Below, piece by piece: positions 1 to 8,185 of a stretch of DNA of 15,861 bases (position 1 is its first letter; each line of letters starts with the position of its first letter). This stretch comes from Nitrospirota bacterium (lineage in GTDB: Bacteria > Nitrospirota > Thermodesulfovibrionia > Thermodesulfovibrionales > Magnetobacteriaceae): assembly GCA_015233265.1 (NCBI GenBank), contig JADFXZ010000039.1:1-15861 (forward strand). Direction: 5' to 3'. The notes beneath the pieces were generated by a model. The model saw only the letters and a list, made by a program, of their open reading frames with translations, searched no databases and had not been told where the DNA came from. A program made the position numbers and the translations under genes.

Positions 1-232
1 TGTATCTCTGCCTGAGTTGTTCCCTGTTATTATTCATTGGGAAATAGTACATGGGGAGCTTTGAGGCATCCACATAGTGGACGATTATGTCTTTGGCAAC
101 GCTCCTGCCAAGGACGTCAGACTGAGGGACAATTACATCGTCTGAGGCCTCAAGGATGCGCTTGGCCTTAATCGTTACCAGCTCCGGGTCACCAGGACCA
201 AGCCCTATCGAGTGTACGGTATTATTTGTCAT
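1..232 (-). CDS. cobI: Precorrin-2 C20-methyltransferase-like, N-terminal part (runs off left edge)
   Basis: Only the first 77 codons are in the window; the 3' end lies beyond position 1. The protein opens MTNNTVHSIGLGPGDPELVT, which has the GxGPGDPEL glycine-rich loop of tetrapyrrole (SAM-dependent) methyltransferases. Around residues 41-66 it shows the LGRSVAK and YYFPM segments that I associate with CobI/CbiL, the enzyme that methylates C20 of precorrin-2 in cobalamin synthesis. The ATG is at 232-230. It follows the stop of the ABC permease gene by 25 bases, so it probably belongs to the same transcript; no strong Shine-Dalgarno is visible. Another tetrapyrrole methyltransferase (CobJ/CobM type) is possible because only the N-terminus is seen, but the GRSxAK...FPM spacing favours CobI/CbiL. 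Confidence 0.8.
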   Translation of the reverse strand, partial: MTNNTVHSIGLGPGDPELVTIKAKRILEASDDVIVPQSDVLGRSVAKDIIVHYVDASKLPMYYFPMNNNREQLRQRY

Positions 233-257
233 CGCAAATATATATCACAATCAGTTG

Positions 258-995
258 TCATGCCTCAACGCTTCTCAACGCCCAAAGAGACGTCAGGAAG
301 AATATTATACAATAAAACACCATTAGACCGACATAAATAAAACTCACCTGCCCACCTGTCAGGGCAGCCCTAATGACCTTTGTCGAGTACGTGAGGGGAA
401 ACGCATATACAAGCAGCTTAAACGCATGGGGAAGTTTATCTATGGGATAAAATGTGCCGCATAGAAATATCATCGGCGTAATCACGAAGTTATTGACAAG
501 CGCCTGCCCCGAATGGTCTTTGACTATCATGGATGTCGTAACGGCAAGAAAGGAAAATATAAACGTATGAAGAAGGATTGCCAAAATGAACAGGGGATTA
601 AACGAAAGCGGAACGTTAAAAAGAAAGGCATAGATAAATATAATCATCGTCGCAAGGAGTCCGCGAAAGACGCCAAAGCTCGCCTCACCAACGGCAATGC
701 CAACAAGTGAGACCGGTGCTATGAGATACTCGTCAAAGGTATGAAAGTAAAAGCGCGATATGTTTATCTCAGCAGATATGGCAAAACTCTGATTAAGGCT
801 GTTCATTGTTATAAGTCCTGGGATTAAAAAAGAGATGTACGAAAGCCCCCCTACGGTGACACCGCTACCGAATCCCCAACCGAAGGCGATTAAAAACAAA
901 AGCGGAGACAGCGACGACGAAAGTATCTGCTTAAGCGCCCTCTTTCTATAAATTGTCAGCTCCCTGTAGAGCACCGCGCACATTCCGTTAAACAT
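258..995 (-). CDS. ABC-2 type transporter permease
   Basis: A 245-residue integral membrane protein of the ABC-2 exporter permease family (DrrB/NodJ-like). The N-terminal YRELTIYRKRALKQ amphipathic segment precedes about six hydrophobic segments: roughly residues 27-45, 50-65, 98-128, 134-160, 168-190 and 215-240. The segment around residues 170-205, with FLCGTFYPIDKLP and FPLTYSTKVIRA, is characteristic of these permeases. Length is normal. It overlaps the end of the ATPase gene (stop at 990-988) by 8 bases, so the two are translationally coupled and very probably form one exporter. The substrate cannot be read from the sequence; such pairs export drugs, polysaccharides or lipids. Its stop codon is TGA (260-258). 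Confidence 0.92.
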   Translation of the reverse strand: MFNGMCAVLYRELTIYRKRALKQILSSSLSPLLFLIAFGWGFGSGVTVGGLSYISFLIPGLITMNSLNQSFAISAEINISRFYFHTFDEYLIAPVSLVGIAVGEASFGVFRGLLATMIIFIYAFLFNVPLSFNPLFILAILLHTFIFSFLAVTTSMIVKDHSGQALVNNFVITPMIFLCGTFYPIDKLPHAFKLLVYAFPLTYSTKVIRAALTGGQVSFIYVGLMVFYCIIFFLTSLWALRSVEA

Positions 996-1851
996 TTATT
1001 CTCCTGCCCGTAAGTCTCAAAAACACATCTTCAAGCGTCACTCCGCGCACTTTAGCTGTGAATGTAGAGTTCTCAAGCGCTGCAAGGGCCTCTTGCCGCG
1101 AGTCAAAGAATTCCTCATCAACTTTATCGTCTTTATACACCTCGAGGACAAAGCGCCCCATACCGTCTTTTAATTGCTCAGGGTCACCATCGACGATAAT
1201 TAAACCGTTGTTGATTATCAATACCCTTTTGCAGAGCCTCTCGGCCTCCTCTATATAGTGGGTAGTCAATAAGATAGTAGTATTTTTCATTTTGTTTATT
1301 TTGACGATGAAGTCCCAGATAACGCGCCTTATCTGCGGGTCAAGGCCGACTGTTGGCTCATCAAGGAATAGGATTTTGGGGTCATGCAAGAGGGCGCGCA
1401 GAATAACAAGCCGCCGCATCGTACCTCCAGAGAATTGCTTGACCGGGCGGTTGCGGTATCCCGTGAGGCCAGAGAAATCAAGCAATTCGTCAATTTTCTC
1501 CCTTCTGAGCGCCTTTGGGATGCCGTAGGCAATCGCGTGAAGGTAGAGATTTTCATAAGCCGTCAGATCCCGGTCAAGATTATTCTGCTGGGGCACAACG
1601 CCAATGAGGGCCTTAGTCTTTTGAGATTTCTCATAAAAATCGATTCCGTAATAGTAAATCATACCTGATGATGGTTTAATAAGTCCCGTAAGCATCTTAA
1701 TCGTAGTGGTCTTGCCAGCGCCGTTTGGGCCTAAAAGCCCGACGAACTCGCCCGGTGAAAAGGAAAAACTCACGCCATCGACGGCGGTTTTGCCTTTATA
1801 GTTCTTCCTCAGGCCGGCAACGGTGAGGATGTTGTTAATTAGGTTGTCCAT
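988..1851 (-). CDS. ABC transporter ATP-binding protein (ABC-2 exporter)
   Basis: A cytoplasmic ATPase that powers the adjacent permease. Numbered from a TTG at 1857, it has Walker A GPNGAGKTT (residues 43-51), a Q-loop at Q90, the signature FSGGTMRRL (142-150), Walker B ILFLDEPTVGLD (162-173) and an H-loop His in TTH (200). The C-terminal extension contains TLEDVFLRLTGR, typical of DrrA/CcmA-type exporters. The signature starts with Phe instead of the usual Leu, a common harmless variant. I prefer the ATG at 1851-1849. The longer reading begins with TTG at 1857 and adds two residues; a GAGG sits immediately before the ATG, so neither start has ideal spacing. The start overlaps the end of the HicB-like gene (1835). 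Confidence 0.93.
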   Translation of the reverse strand: MDNLINNILTVAGLRKNYKGKTAVDGVSFSFSPGEFVGLLGPNGAGKTTTIKMLTGLIKPSSGMIYYYGIDFYEKSQKTKALIGVVPQQNNLDRDLTAYENLYLHAIAYGIPKALRREKIDELLDFSGLTGYRNRPVKQFSGGTMRRLVILRALLHDPKILFLDEPTVGLDPQIRRVIWDFIVKINKMKNTTILLTTHYIEEAERLCKRVLIINNGLIIVDGDPEQLKDGMGRFVLEVYKDDKVDEEFFDSRQEALAALENSTFTAKVRGVTLEDVFLRLTGRRINV

Positions 1852-2209
1852 CCTCAAGCAGCATTTCTATTACATCTTTTAAATTATCGTTAAGCTCATC
1901 CAGCGTTTCAGCCTGAGAATGTGCACACGGAAACCCTGGAACGTACCCAACATACAAACCTGTATCACGACAATGCTTAATCACCGCTGTATACGCGATT
2001 TCGATATGTGATGTAACTTTATTTCCAGTGATTATACTTTTTTCTCCAAGTGCTTCAGCGTTATCGAGATACAACTCTACCGCCTCACGCAGATTCATCA
2101 TGTCCTCTGAAATGTTATCCCCGCAGCTTGCCACACCGATCTCAGGGTATTTAGAGACATAAACTTCCCGTTCTTTCCATACAACTGCAGTACAATCAAG
2201 AACTCTCAT
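1835..2209 (-). CDS. Tandem HicB-like domain protein (orphan antitoxin-like)
   Basis: A 124-residue protein built from two HicB-like halves. Residues 4-50 (CTAVVWKEREVYVSKYPEIG, ending EAVELYLDN) and residues 73-119 (YTAVIKHC, GLYVGYVPGFPC, LNDNLKDVIEMLLED) both follow the HicB pattern: two strands, a Pro-containing turn, a Gly/Ser-rich loop, then a helix of the form NLxxxIExxLE. HicB proteins normally bind and neutralise the small RNase toxin HicA, often with a DNA-binding C-terminus. Here there is no HTH or ribbon-helix-helix tail and no HicA-sized gene beside it. The open frame extends to an ATG at 2287, but the extra 26 residues do not look like the family, so I start at 2209. It sits between a glycosyltransferase gene and an ABC exporter, in the same direction, with overlap at its 3' end. 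Function is not known. Confidence 0.75.
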   Translation of the reverse strand: MRVLDCTAVVWKEREVYVSKYPEIGVASCGDNISEDMMNLREAVELYLDNAEALGEKSIITGNKVTSHIEIAYTAVIKHCRDTGLYVGYVPGFPCAHSQAETLDELNDNLKDVIEMLLEDGQPN

Positions 2210-2308
2210 GAGCTTATGCCTGTTGAAATAGACTTCATAGTTTATTATATCAGATTTACAGTGCGTTATAGAATAGACCCTCCGCATATAAATTAGATTT
2301 CAGCTGCC

Positions 2309-4027
2309 CTATTTCGTATCAGTCAAAAGCTGAATGATCCCTTTTACCTCAAGGCCGGTAAATACACGCCCCTTTATTGCCGGGACGACCATGGTGTTTG
2401 TGCTGCCGCCGCACTGCAGCTTATATGTGTATATCTCAACTGGCACACTCTCAGACTTGCCAGAGGCAATTGTGTCGCTGCCTGTTTTTTCAAAGGAAAT
2501 GGAGCATTGAGGATACTGGCTCAGCAGATTATCTTTCAGCTCGGCTGGGGAATAACCGTAGTCCATTGCGTGAAAATCCGCAAACCAGTTGCTGTATACC
2601 ACGCGGCCGCTTAGGAACTCTGAAAAGGCACGGCGCAGCTGACCGTCCCTGTCATAGGAGAAAAAATCTGGAAGCAGATATACCGTTTTTCCACTTTCCA
2701 CGTTTGCTAAGACATCGCGCGCATATCTCCTTGCGTCATCCTCAGATGGATTCGGCGGGTGAATGCCGCACTGAATGCCCATAAAATATGGCACGAACAC
2801 ACAGTTGTCCATCCCTAAGACTGTGGCGTTGTCCTTTGTAAGACCCGCGTTTTTAAAGTAATCGGCAACCGGGTTATATCTGGTGTGAAACGAAAGCGTT
2901 GGATAAACGCTCACAAATAATATCGCTGATACAACAGCCGACGTGCCATAGACCAACACGTTTGATAGTGTATTTTTTATCTTATATCTTTTTAACATCT
3001 CATCAACCGCAACCAACATTATTGGGAAAGACAAAACCCCCTGCCATAGGAAGTGCCTGTACTTAACTACGGTGATATTGCAGTAGAAATCAGAAATCGC
3101 CAGAAATTGTACTGCAAAGGCCAGATATATGATCCTTTTCTTTCTGTCATTGACCAAAAATGGCGCGGTAAGGCCAATAAACTGCCCTACGAATAAAAAA
3201 CTGCCTACGCCGTATCTCCAAAACGCCACACCTGTAGGGAAAAGGCTGGAAAAAACGCCCAGAAATTGCCCGTCATACGGGGACTTGGTCTTGCGAATCA
3301 GGCCGATGAAGTGCGAGCTGTCAATAATAAGCGATACGGCAATAGCCGCCGCAACGATTATCCCAACCTTTATCAGCCCCTTATTGATATTTGTTCTATT
3401 TAAGACGTCAGTCAAGGAATCCTTAATATTGGTTTCATTGATATAGACGTAAAACGCGAAAAATGGCAGAAACAGGGTTATCGTGTCTTTAGATAATATC
3501 GCAAGGCCTAATACGACGCCAGCAATAAACTTGAAGTACGAGGGGCGGTTTTTGCCCGCAAGCCACAAGGCGGCCAACAGGTACATCAGGGCAATGAAAT
3601 CCTCCTTTAGGTGCGTAATAGTCATCAGGGCTGCCGGAGTGATGAACAAAAAAAGCGTCGAGCATATAGCCGCCCTAAAGCCCGCGAGTTCCTTTATCCA
3701 CAGGTAATAAAAAAACAGGGCGACAAGGGCGGTGAGCGCTATAGTTACGGGAAGCGTTAACTTTCCAAGCATTATACTCAGTGGAACGAGCGTATAGCCG
3801 GTGACGCACCGGGCGTCGAAAAAACACTGGAGCTTAGAGGAATCTTTAAATACATCCACGCTCTTCATGTAAAGAACCGTGTCATAGTGGTACGGCTCTT
3901 TAAGCATAAAGGCAAAAAGGACGACGGCAAAGCTGACAAACATCACTGCCACGGCGGTGCGCTCTATGAAAGGGTTAATAATGGGTTGAGGGGGGGCAGC
4001 GGTTTGTATCGGTTTAGATTTTTTCAT
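2309..4027 (-). CDS. GT-C membrane glycosyltransferase (GT39/ArnT-like)
   Basis: A polytopic membrane protein of 572 residues from the ATG at 4027; the frame is open to 4126, but that stretch overlaps comM and lacks family features. After a short Lys-rich cytoplasmic N-terminus (MKKSKP) comes a first TM segment. The loop after it holds the motif PYHYDTVLYM, whose Asp matches the catalytic/metal Asp of GT-C enzymes that transfer sugars from polyprenyl-phosphate donors. HLKEDFIALMYLLAALWLA and the ILSKDT segment match the ArnT/PMT architecture. About ten further hydrophobic segments run to about residue 375. A soluble, probably periplasmic, domain of about 180 residues follows, with DNCVFVPYFMG and YLLPDFFSYDRDGQL. 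The donor, acceptor and any role in envelope glycan or protein glycosylation cannot be assigned. It starts 10 bases after the comM stop, in the same operon. Ends with TAG. Confidence 0.78.
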   Translation of the reverse strand: MKKSKPIQTAAPPQPIINPFIERTAVAVMFVSFAVVLFAFMLKEPYHYDTVLYMKSVDVFKDSSKLQCFFDARCVTGYTLVPLSIMLGKLTLPVTIALTALVALFFYYLWIKELAGFRAAICSTLFLFITPAALMTITHLKEDFIALMYLLAALWLAGKNRPSYFKFIAGVVLGLAILSKDTITLFLPFFAFYVYINETNIKDSLTDVLNRTNINKGLIKVGIIVAAAIAVSLIIDSSHFIGLIRKTKSPYDGQFLGVFSSLFPTGVAFWRYGVGSFLFVGQFIGLTAPFLVNDRKKRIIYLAFAVQFLAISDFYCNITVVKYRHFLWQGVLSFPIMLVAVDEMLKRYKIKNTLSNVLVYGTSAVVSAILFVSVYPTLSFHTRYNPVADYFKNAGLTKDNATVLGMDNCVFVPYFMGIQCGIHPPNPSEDDARRYARDVLANVESGKTVYLLPDFFSYDRDGQLRRAFSEFLSGRVVYSNWFADFHAMDYGYSPAELKDNLLSQYPQCSISFEKTGSDTIASGKSESVPVEIYTYKLQCGGSTNTMVVPAIKGRVFTGLEVKGIIQLLTDTK

Positions 4028-4037
4028 AGTGACGCGG

Positions 4038-5582
4038 TTAAAGCGCCGCCCGGTCAAGCGTCCTGTACTGAATGGCCTCTGAGATATGGCGAGGCGTAAT
4101 AGTGTCAGAGGCGTCGAGGTCTGCAATTGTTCTTGAGACCTTTAATATCCTTGAATATGCGCGCGCGGAAAGCCCAAGCCGCTCCATTGCAAGGTCAAAG
4201 ATACGCTGGGCCTCAGGTGTCAGCGCGCAGTATTTTTTGATATGCCTAGTTTTCATCTGACCGTTTGAGTAAATCTTATCCTTTTTGAAGTGCTCACTGA
4301 ATCGTTCGGTCTGCCGTTGCCTTGCCCTGTTGACGCGCTCCCGGATTTGTTCCGATGATTCGCCGCACGTTGACGAGGATAACTCCTTGTACGGCACATT
4401 GGGGACGTCTACGTGTATATCGATGCGGTCAAGCAGCGGCCCGGAGACACGGCTTCTGTACTTGTGAATTTGAGATGGTGAGCAGATGCAGGGGCGGCGG
4501 CTGTCGCCTGAATAACCGCACGGGCATGGGTTCATAGCGGCGATAAGCATAAACGACGCCGGATAGTTAATAGAGGCCGCAGCCCTGGATATTGTCACCT
4601 CAGCATTTTCGATGGGCTGCCTTAGTACCTCAAGGACATTTCGCTTAAACTCCGGCAGTTCGTCAAGAAATAAAACGCCGTTATGTGACAGTGACACCTC
4701 GCCAGGGCGTGGTATCTGCCCTCCGCCTATGAGGGCGATGTCCGAGATAGTATGATGTGGAGATCTGAAGGGGCGTTTTGCAAGGATAGCCATGTCAGTC
4801 TTGAGAAACCCGGCAACACTGTGTATGGAGGTTGTCTCTATGGCCTCATCCAGTGTCATGGGCGGTAAGATAGACGCCGTGCGCTTTGCAAGCATGGTCT
4901 TACCGGCGCCTGGCGGGCCTATCATCAGGATGTTGTGTCCACCGGCAGCGGCTACCTCAAGGGCGCGCTTTGAGTGTTCCTGCCCTTTTACGTCCATAAA
5001 ATCCTCTTCGTAAACCGAAGACTCTGCCATAGCCTTCGATACATCGGTAATGAAAGGGGTAAAGCTGGAGGCATTATTAAAAAATTCGATAACGTCGGTC
5101 AGGCGTTTCAGGCCGAATATCTTTACGCCTTCTACGACTGAGGCCTCAGCGGCGTTTTCGTATGGCAGGATTAGGCCCTCCAGCGAGGTCTTGCTTGCCG
5201 CTATCGCCATCGAGAGGCAGCCCCTTGTGGGTTTGAGGCTTCCATCGAGGGAGAGTTCGCCGGTGATGAGGAAATTTTTTAATTTCTCGGAAGGTATCGC
5301 CCCCTCGGAGGCCAAAATCCCAACCGCTAAAGGCAAATCAAACGCGGAACCTTCTTTTTTTAAATCCGCAGGGGCCATGTTCACAGTTATCTGTTTTAGC
5401 GGGAAAGAAAATCCAATGTTCTTCAGAGCTGCCCTAACCCTGTCCTTACTCTCTTTGACGGTCGTATCAGGAAGGCCGACGATGGAGAAATGAGGAAGCC
5501 CCTTTGAGGCAATATCCACCTCGACATCCACCAAGTGGGCGTTTACGCCGGCAATTGCGGCACTAAGCACTTTTGAAAGCAT
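4038..5582 (-). CDS. comM: YifB/ComM family Mg-chelatase-like AAA+ ATPase
   Basis: A 514-residue protein of normal length for ComM/YifB, a hexameric AAA+ helicase that promotes branch migration during integration of transformed DNA in competent bacteria. The N-terminal Lon-like ChlI domain (residues 1-170) opens MLSKVLSAAIAGVNAHLVDV and has VGLPDTTVKESKDRVRAAL. The AAA+ core has Walker A GPPGAGKT (222-229), FRSPHHTISDIALIGGG (272-288) and Walker B VLFLDE (303-308). The four-Cys motif (C353, C355, C365, C367), probably metal-binding, is followed by GPLLDRIDIHVDVP. The C-terminal Mg_chelatase_C domain contains LSARAYSRILKVSRTIADL (471-489). The ATG at 5582 lies only about 10 bases below a good -10 box, so the mRNA leader would be very short. 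Whether the cell is competent is unknown, because ComM also occurs in species not known to be transformable. Confidence 0.96.
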   Translation of the reverse strand: MLSKVLSAAIAGVNAHLVDVEVDIASKGLPHFSIVGLPDTTVKESKDRVRAALKNIGFSFPLKQITVNMAPADLKKEGSAFDLPLAVGILASEGAIPSEKLKNFLITGELSLDGSLKPTRGCLSMAIAASKTSLEGLILPYENAAEASVVEGVKIFGLKRLTDVIEFFNNASSFTPFITDVSKAMAESSVYEEDFMDVKGQEHSKRALEVAAAGGHNILMIGPPGAGKTMLAKRTASILPPMTLDEAIETTSIHSVAGFLKTDMAILAKRPFRSPHHTISDIALIGGGQIPRPGEVSLSHNGVLFLDELPEFKRNVLEVLRQPIENAEVTISRAAASINYPASFMLIAAMNPCPCGYSGDSRRPCICSPSQIHKYRSRVSGPLLDRIDIHVDVPNVPYKELSSSTCGESSEQIRERVNRARQRQTERFSEHFKKDKIYSNGQMKTRHIKKYCALTPEAQRIFDLAMERLGLSARAYSRILKVSRTIADLDASDTITPRHISEAIQYRTLDRAAL

Positions 5583-5592
5583 TCCAATTGTG

Positions 5593-5622
5593 ATTATAGT
5601 AGTTCTTTGTGTAAAAGTGCAA
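5593..5622 (-). promoter_or_regulatory. Sigma70-like promoter for comM operon
   Basis: On the minus strand, TTGCAC (5622-5617) and a perfect TATAAT (5598-5593) are separated by 18 bases. The predicted transcription start would fall at about 5586-5585, only a few bases before the comM ATG at 5582. That implies a leaderless or nearly leaderless transcript for the first gene of the comM-glycosyltransferase-ABC-cobI block. The hexamer match is good but unproven. Confidence 0.5.
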
Positions 5623-5657
5623 CAGATTGCACAGTGGCAGACGCATTTGACGAGACC

Positions 5658-5682
5658 GGATTGCCGCTGTTTGCGGCAATCC
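5658..5682 (-). terminator. Perfect 10-bp hairpin after the exported repeat protein gene
   Basis: GGATTGCCGC (5658-5667) and GCGGCAATCC (5673-5682) form a perfect 10-bp, GC-rich stem with a 5-base loop, starting 10 bases after the TAG of the 768-residue gene. There is no run of T on the minus-strand exit side, so it is either a weak or factor-assisted terminator or a 3'-end stabilising hairpin. It separates the repeat-protein gene from the comM promoter. Confidence 0.5.
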
Positions 5683-5692
5683 AGCTGCAGCC

Positions 5693-7999
5693 CTATTTCC
5701 AGCTAATGCCCGTGTAGACCCACCTTGTGTTAGTATAGTAGTAGATATAGCCGTCCGACCATGCCAAAAGTCCCGAGTTAGCAAACCACTGGACGTAGAA
5801 TGTCTTGCCGGTGGCATCGATATACGCCGTTACAGCAGTGGTTTTGGCGCCGTAGTTCGCTGGGTATTGATTATAGAGCTGAGTTATCTGATAGGTGGCC
5901 TTTTGTAAATCTGTGAGAGTGTCTTGCTTCCAAGTGATTCCGGTGTTATACCAAATCTGATTATAGTAGTAGTATATGTACCCGTCCGAAAATGCCAGAA
6001 GCGCTGTGCCGCTTACGTACCACTGGACGTAAACTGTGCCGCTTGAGGTAGTAGCTGTCTGAATGCTTCCCAGCGGAGTCCCGAAAAATGAACTCATTGC
6101 TGAGTAAACGCTATTGAGGGAGGTTAGGGCATTGTTGTATATGATTGTGTCATTGGTTGAGAATGTTACTGTGGGGGAAATATTGTCCGACGACAGTAAG
6201 ACGGTGCATTGTTCGGCGATGGATGACTTGCAGCCTGTCCAGCTCAAAAAACCATAACCGGGGTCGCCTGTTGCCGTAAGGACTATCGTAGTATTGTCGA
6301 CATAATTGGCCGAACATGTCGGGCCGCAGTATATCCCGGCCGGAGAGCTGACTACCGTGCCGTTTCCAATTTTGTTTACAACTATTGACCTGGGGATTCC
6401 AACAAACGAAGCTGAAACAGACTTATCCTTTGACATTAATATAGTACACTGTGTGCTGTTTGACGAGTCACATCCGCTCCAGCCATTAAACGCAAAACCT
6501 GTATTCAATGTCGCCGTCAGGGTTACGGTAATATTGTCGGCAAATGTGGTTTTACACGAAGACCCACCAGAGCCGCAGGTTATTCCAGAGGGGCTGCTTG
6601 TAATCGTCCCACCGTTTCCAACTGTGGTTACAGCAAGCGTATGGTCAGTAAGCGGCATACCAAATGTGGCGGAAATATTCTTAAGTGACGTCATAATCAC
6701 GGTACACTGAGCGCCGCTTGTGGAGTCGCATCCTGTCCAGCCTGAAAAACTATCGCCAATAGCCGGTTGCGCTATCAGGGTTATGTATTGCGGGCAGGTA
6801 TAATGAGCCGTGCCGATATTAGTGACATTATCCCATGTTATTGGGCCGGAAGTTGACACTACCGTGCCCGTTCCCGTGCCAGCTAAGGTTACAAGTACGT
6901 TATATACGGGGCGGGCGGCCGTATATATATATCCACCAAAGACAGTGGCGGCTATTTTATCTCCACCTGAGGAAACTGCCGCCGATGTCCAAAGTCTGCT
7001 TCCTACCGTGGTTTCCTGTGTCCAGTTATCCCCGGAATTCTGTGATGTATAAATATATCCATCGTTGCCAAAACTTGTAGCGGCCAAAACATATCCTAAT
7101 GGACCAGACGATATAGAAGTCCAGTTCTGGCTGCCCGCGCCGGTTTGCATCTTCCATGTGCCGCCGGAGTCAGTCGATGTATAAATATATCCCCCATAAC
7201 CTTCTACCGCGGCTAATTTTGTCCCATCCCACGACGATGCGATACTCCACCAGAATTTCGAGCCAGAGTTCGATTGATCTTTCCACGCTGTGGCATTGTC
7301 TGTCGACGTATAAATATCGGCATTTGATGGCCCGACAGCAACATTTAGTCCATCATCAGACGTGGCTATCGTATAAAAATACCCTATGCCCGCATTGTTG
7401 AATGTAGGGGTCTCGGAATCCTGAGTTGTAGAACGCCACTGCCAGGAAAGACCGTTATTCATCGATTTGTATATTGAGAGACGGCCTGTATAATCCCCGG
7501 CGTACAGAATGCTCCCGTCTTTAGACATTGCTATCGTCATCCAGTTAGAACTCATTGCGTGCGTCTGAGTCCAGTTGTCGCCGTAATTCGAGGATGTGTA
7601 AACAAATCCGTTAGGGGCATTTTCCACGGCGGCAAGGTATTGTCCGGTAGATGATGACGCTATCGAGTACCACGCCCTCTGCCCGCTGTCTTTCTGCTGA
7701 TACCAGTGAGTGCCGTTGTCGTCTGATGTATAGATGTACCCATTATACTCAAGCGCGGCAAGGTGTACGCCGTCGTTAGAGGCCGCGACTTTCCACCAAT
7801 ATCGCTGACCAGCATTCTGTTGTTCCGTCCATGTATAGCCACAATTATAATTAGTGGTGGCACCGAATGCAAACCCTGCTGCGACCAAGATTACCAGAGC
7901 CGATGCTGCGTGTAAGAGCGGCCTGCCAACTGCTGGTGACAATACCATTGTTTTAATCATGTCTTTAATTGACCTTATCATGCTCTGCCAGAAATCCAT
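5693..7999 (-). CDS. Exported mosaic protein: Asp-box propeller, three InlB-like repeats, two C-terminal repeats
   Basis: A 768-residue protein with a hydrophobic export segment at residues 27-46 (likely cleavage after AFG). Residues 55-362 hold about seven propeller-like units of roughly 45 residues. Each has an AAxxxDGxxLAA strand and a GYIYTS strand, and six carry the Asp-box SxDxGxxW (SDDNGTHW 92-99, SSNYGDNW 136-143, SMNNGLSW 179-186, STDNATAW 232-239, STDSGGTW 275-282, SQNSGDNW 319-326), as in BNR/sialidase-like propellers. Residues 365-446, 453-532 and 537-613 are three divergent InlB/Listeria-type repeats (GxGTVxSxPxGI...GWxGC...QCTV) with paired Cys, suggesting disulfides outside the cytoplasm. 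Residues 618-691 and 692-768 are two copies of a unit ending YVQW..SG.LLAWSDGYIYYY.N..W..TGI.WK. No catalytic residues of a sialidase are evident; binding or adhesion is a guess. The start at 7999 is fixed by AGGAGGGG just upstream. Confidence 0.88.
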   Translation of the reverse strand: MDFWQSMIRSIKDMIKTMVLSPAVGRPLLHAASALVILVAAGFAFGATTNYNCGYTWTEQQNAGQRYWWKVAASNDGVHLAALEYNGYIYTSDDNGTHWYQQKDSGQRAWYSIASSSTGQYLAAVENAPNGFVYTSSNYGDNWTQTHAMSSNWMTIAMSKDGSILYAGDYTGRLSIYKSMNNGLSWQWRSTTQDSETPTFNNAGIGYFYTIATSDDGLNVAVGPSNADIYTSTDNATAWKDQSNSGSKFWWSIASSWDGTKLAAVEGYGGYIYTSTDSGGTWKMQTGAGSQNWTSISSGPLGYVLAATSFGNDGYIYTSQNSGDNWTQETTVGSRLWTSAAVSSGGDKIAATVFGGYIYTAARPVYNVLVTLAGTGTGTVVSTSGPITWDNVTNIGTAHYTCPQYITLIAQPAIGDSFSGWTGCDSTSGAQCTVIMTSLKNISATFGMPLTDHTLAVTTVGNGGTITSSPSGITCGSGGSSCKTTFADNITVTLTATLNTGFAFNGWSGCDSSNSTQCTILMSKDKSVSASFVGIPRSIVVNKIGNGTVVSSPAGIYCGPTCSANYVDNTTIVLTATGDPGYGFLSWTGCKSSIAEQCTVLLSSDNISPTVTFSTNDTIIYNNALTSLNSVYSAMSSFFGTPLGSIQTATTSSGTVYVQWYVSGTALLAFSDGYIYYYYNQIWYNTGITWKQDTLTDLQKATYQITQLYNQYPANYGAKTTAVTAYIDATGKTFYVQWFANSGLLAWSDGYIYYYTNTRWVYTGISWK

Positions 8000-8004
8000 A
8001 TATT

Positions 8005-8011
8005 TGCCCCT
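8005..8011 (-). promoter_or_regulatory. Strong ribosome binding site for the exported repeat protein
   Basis: The minus strand reads AGGAGGGG followed by CAAATAT and the ATG at 7999. This spacing is close to ideal and decides the start codon of the 768-residue protein in preference to the internal Met residues at positions 7, 14 and 18. Confidence 0.75.
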
Positions 8012-8185
8012 CCTGTCTCAACAAAATGCCTTTTCAGCCTTGCCATAGGCACACACTATTTAATATTAACATACACCATATTTTTTTTTCCACTGATTTA
8101 AAGCATCACTTTCTATTAGCTTGGGAAATGATTTCTGTTTAAAGAAAAAAATTGTGGTCAGTGTAAACATGGCAAACGCATTAGA

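Noticed and set aside
513..710. Open frame on the plus strand inside the ABC permease gene
   Set aside because: Lys/Arg/Asn-rich shadow of a well-supported minus-strand membrane protein; no ribosome site and no family resemblance. The same reasoning removes the other plus-strand open frames within genes.
4028..4126. Longer start for the glycosyltransferase at 4126
   Set aside because: The 33 extra residues lie over the comM 3' end and read as out-of-frame sequence; MKKSKP at 4027 is a typical cytoplasmic N-terminus.
8012..8060. Sigma54 promoter (TGGCAAGG...GGCA) upstream of the exported protein
   Set aside because: The GG to GC spacing is 13 instead of 10 bases, so it does not fit the -24/-12 rule.
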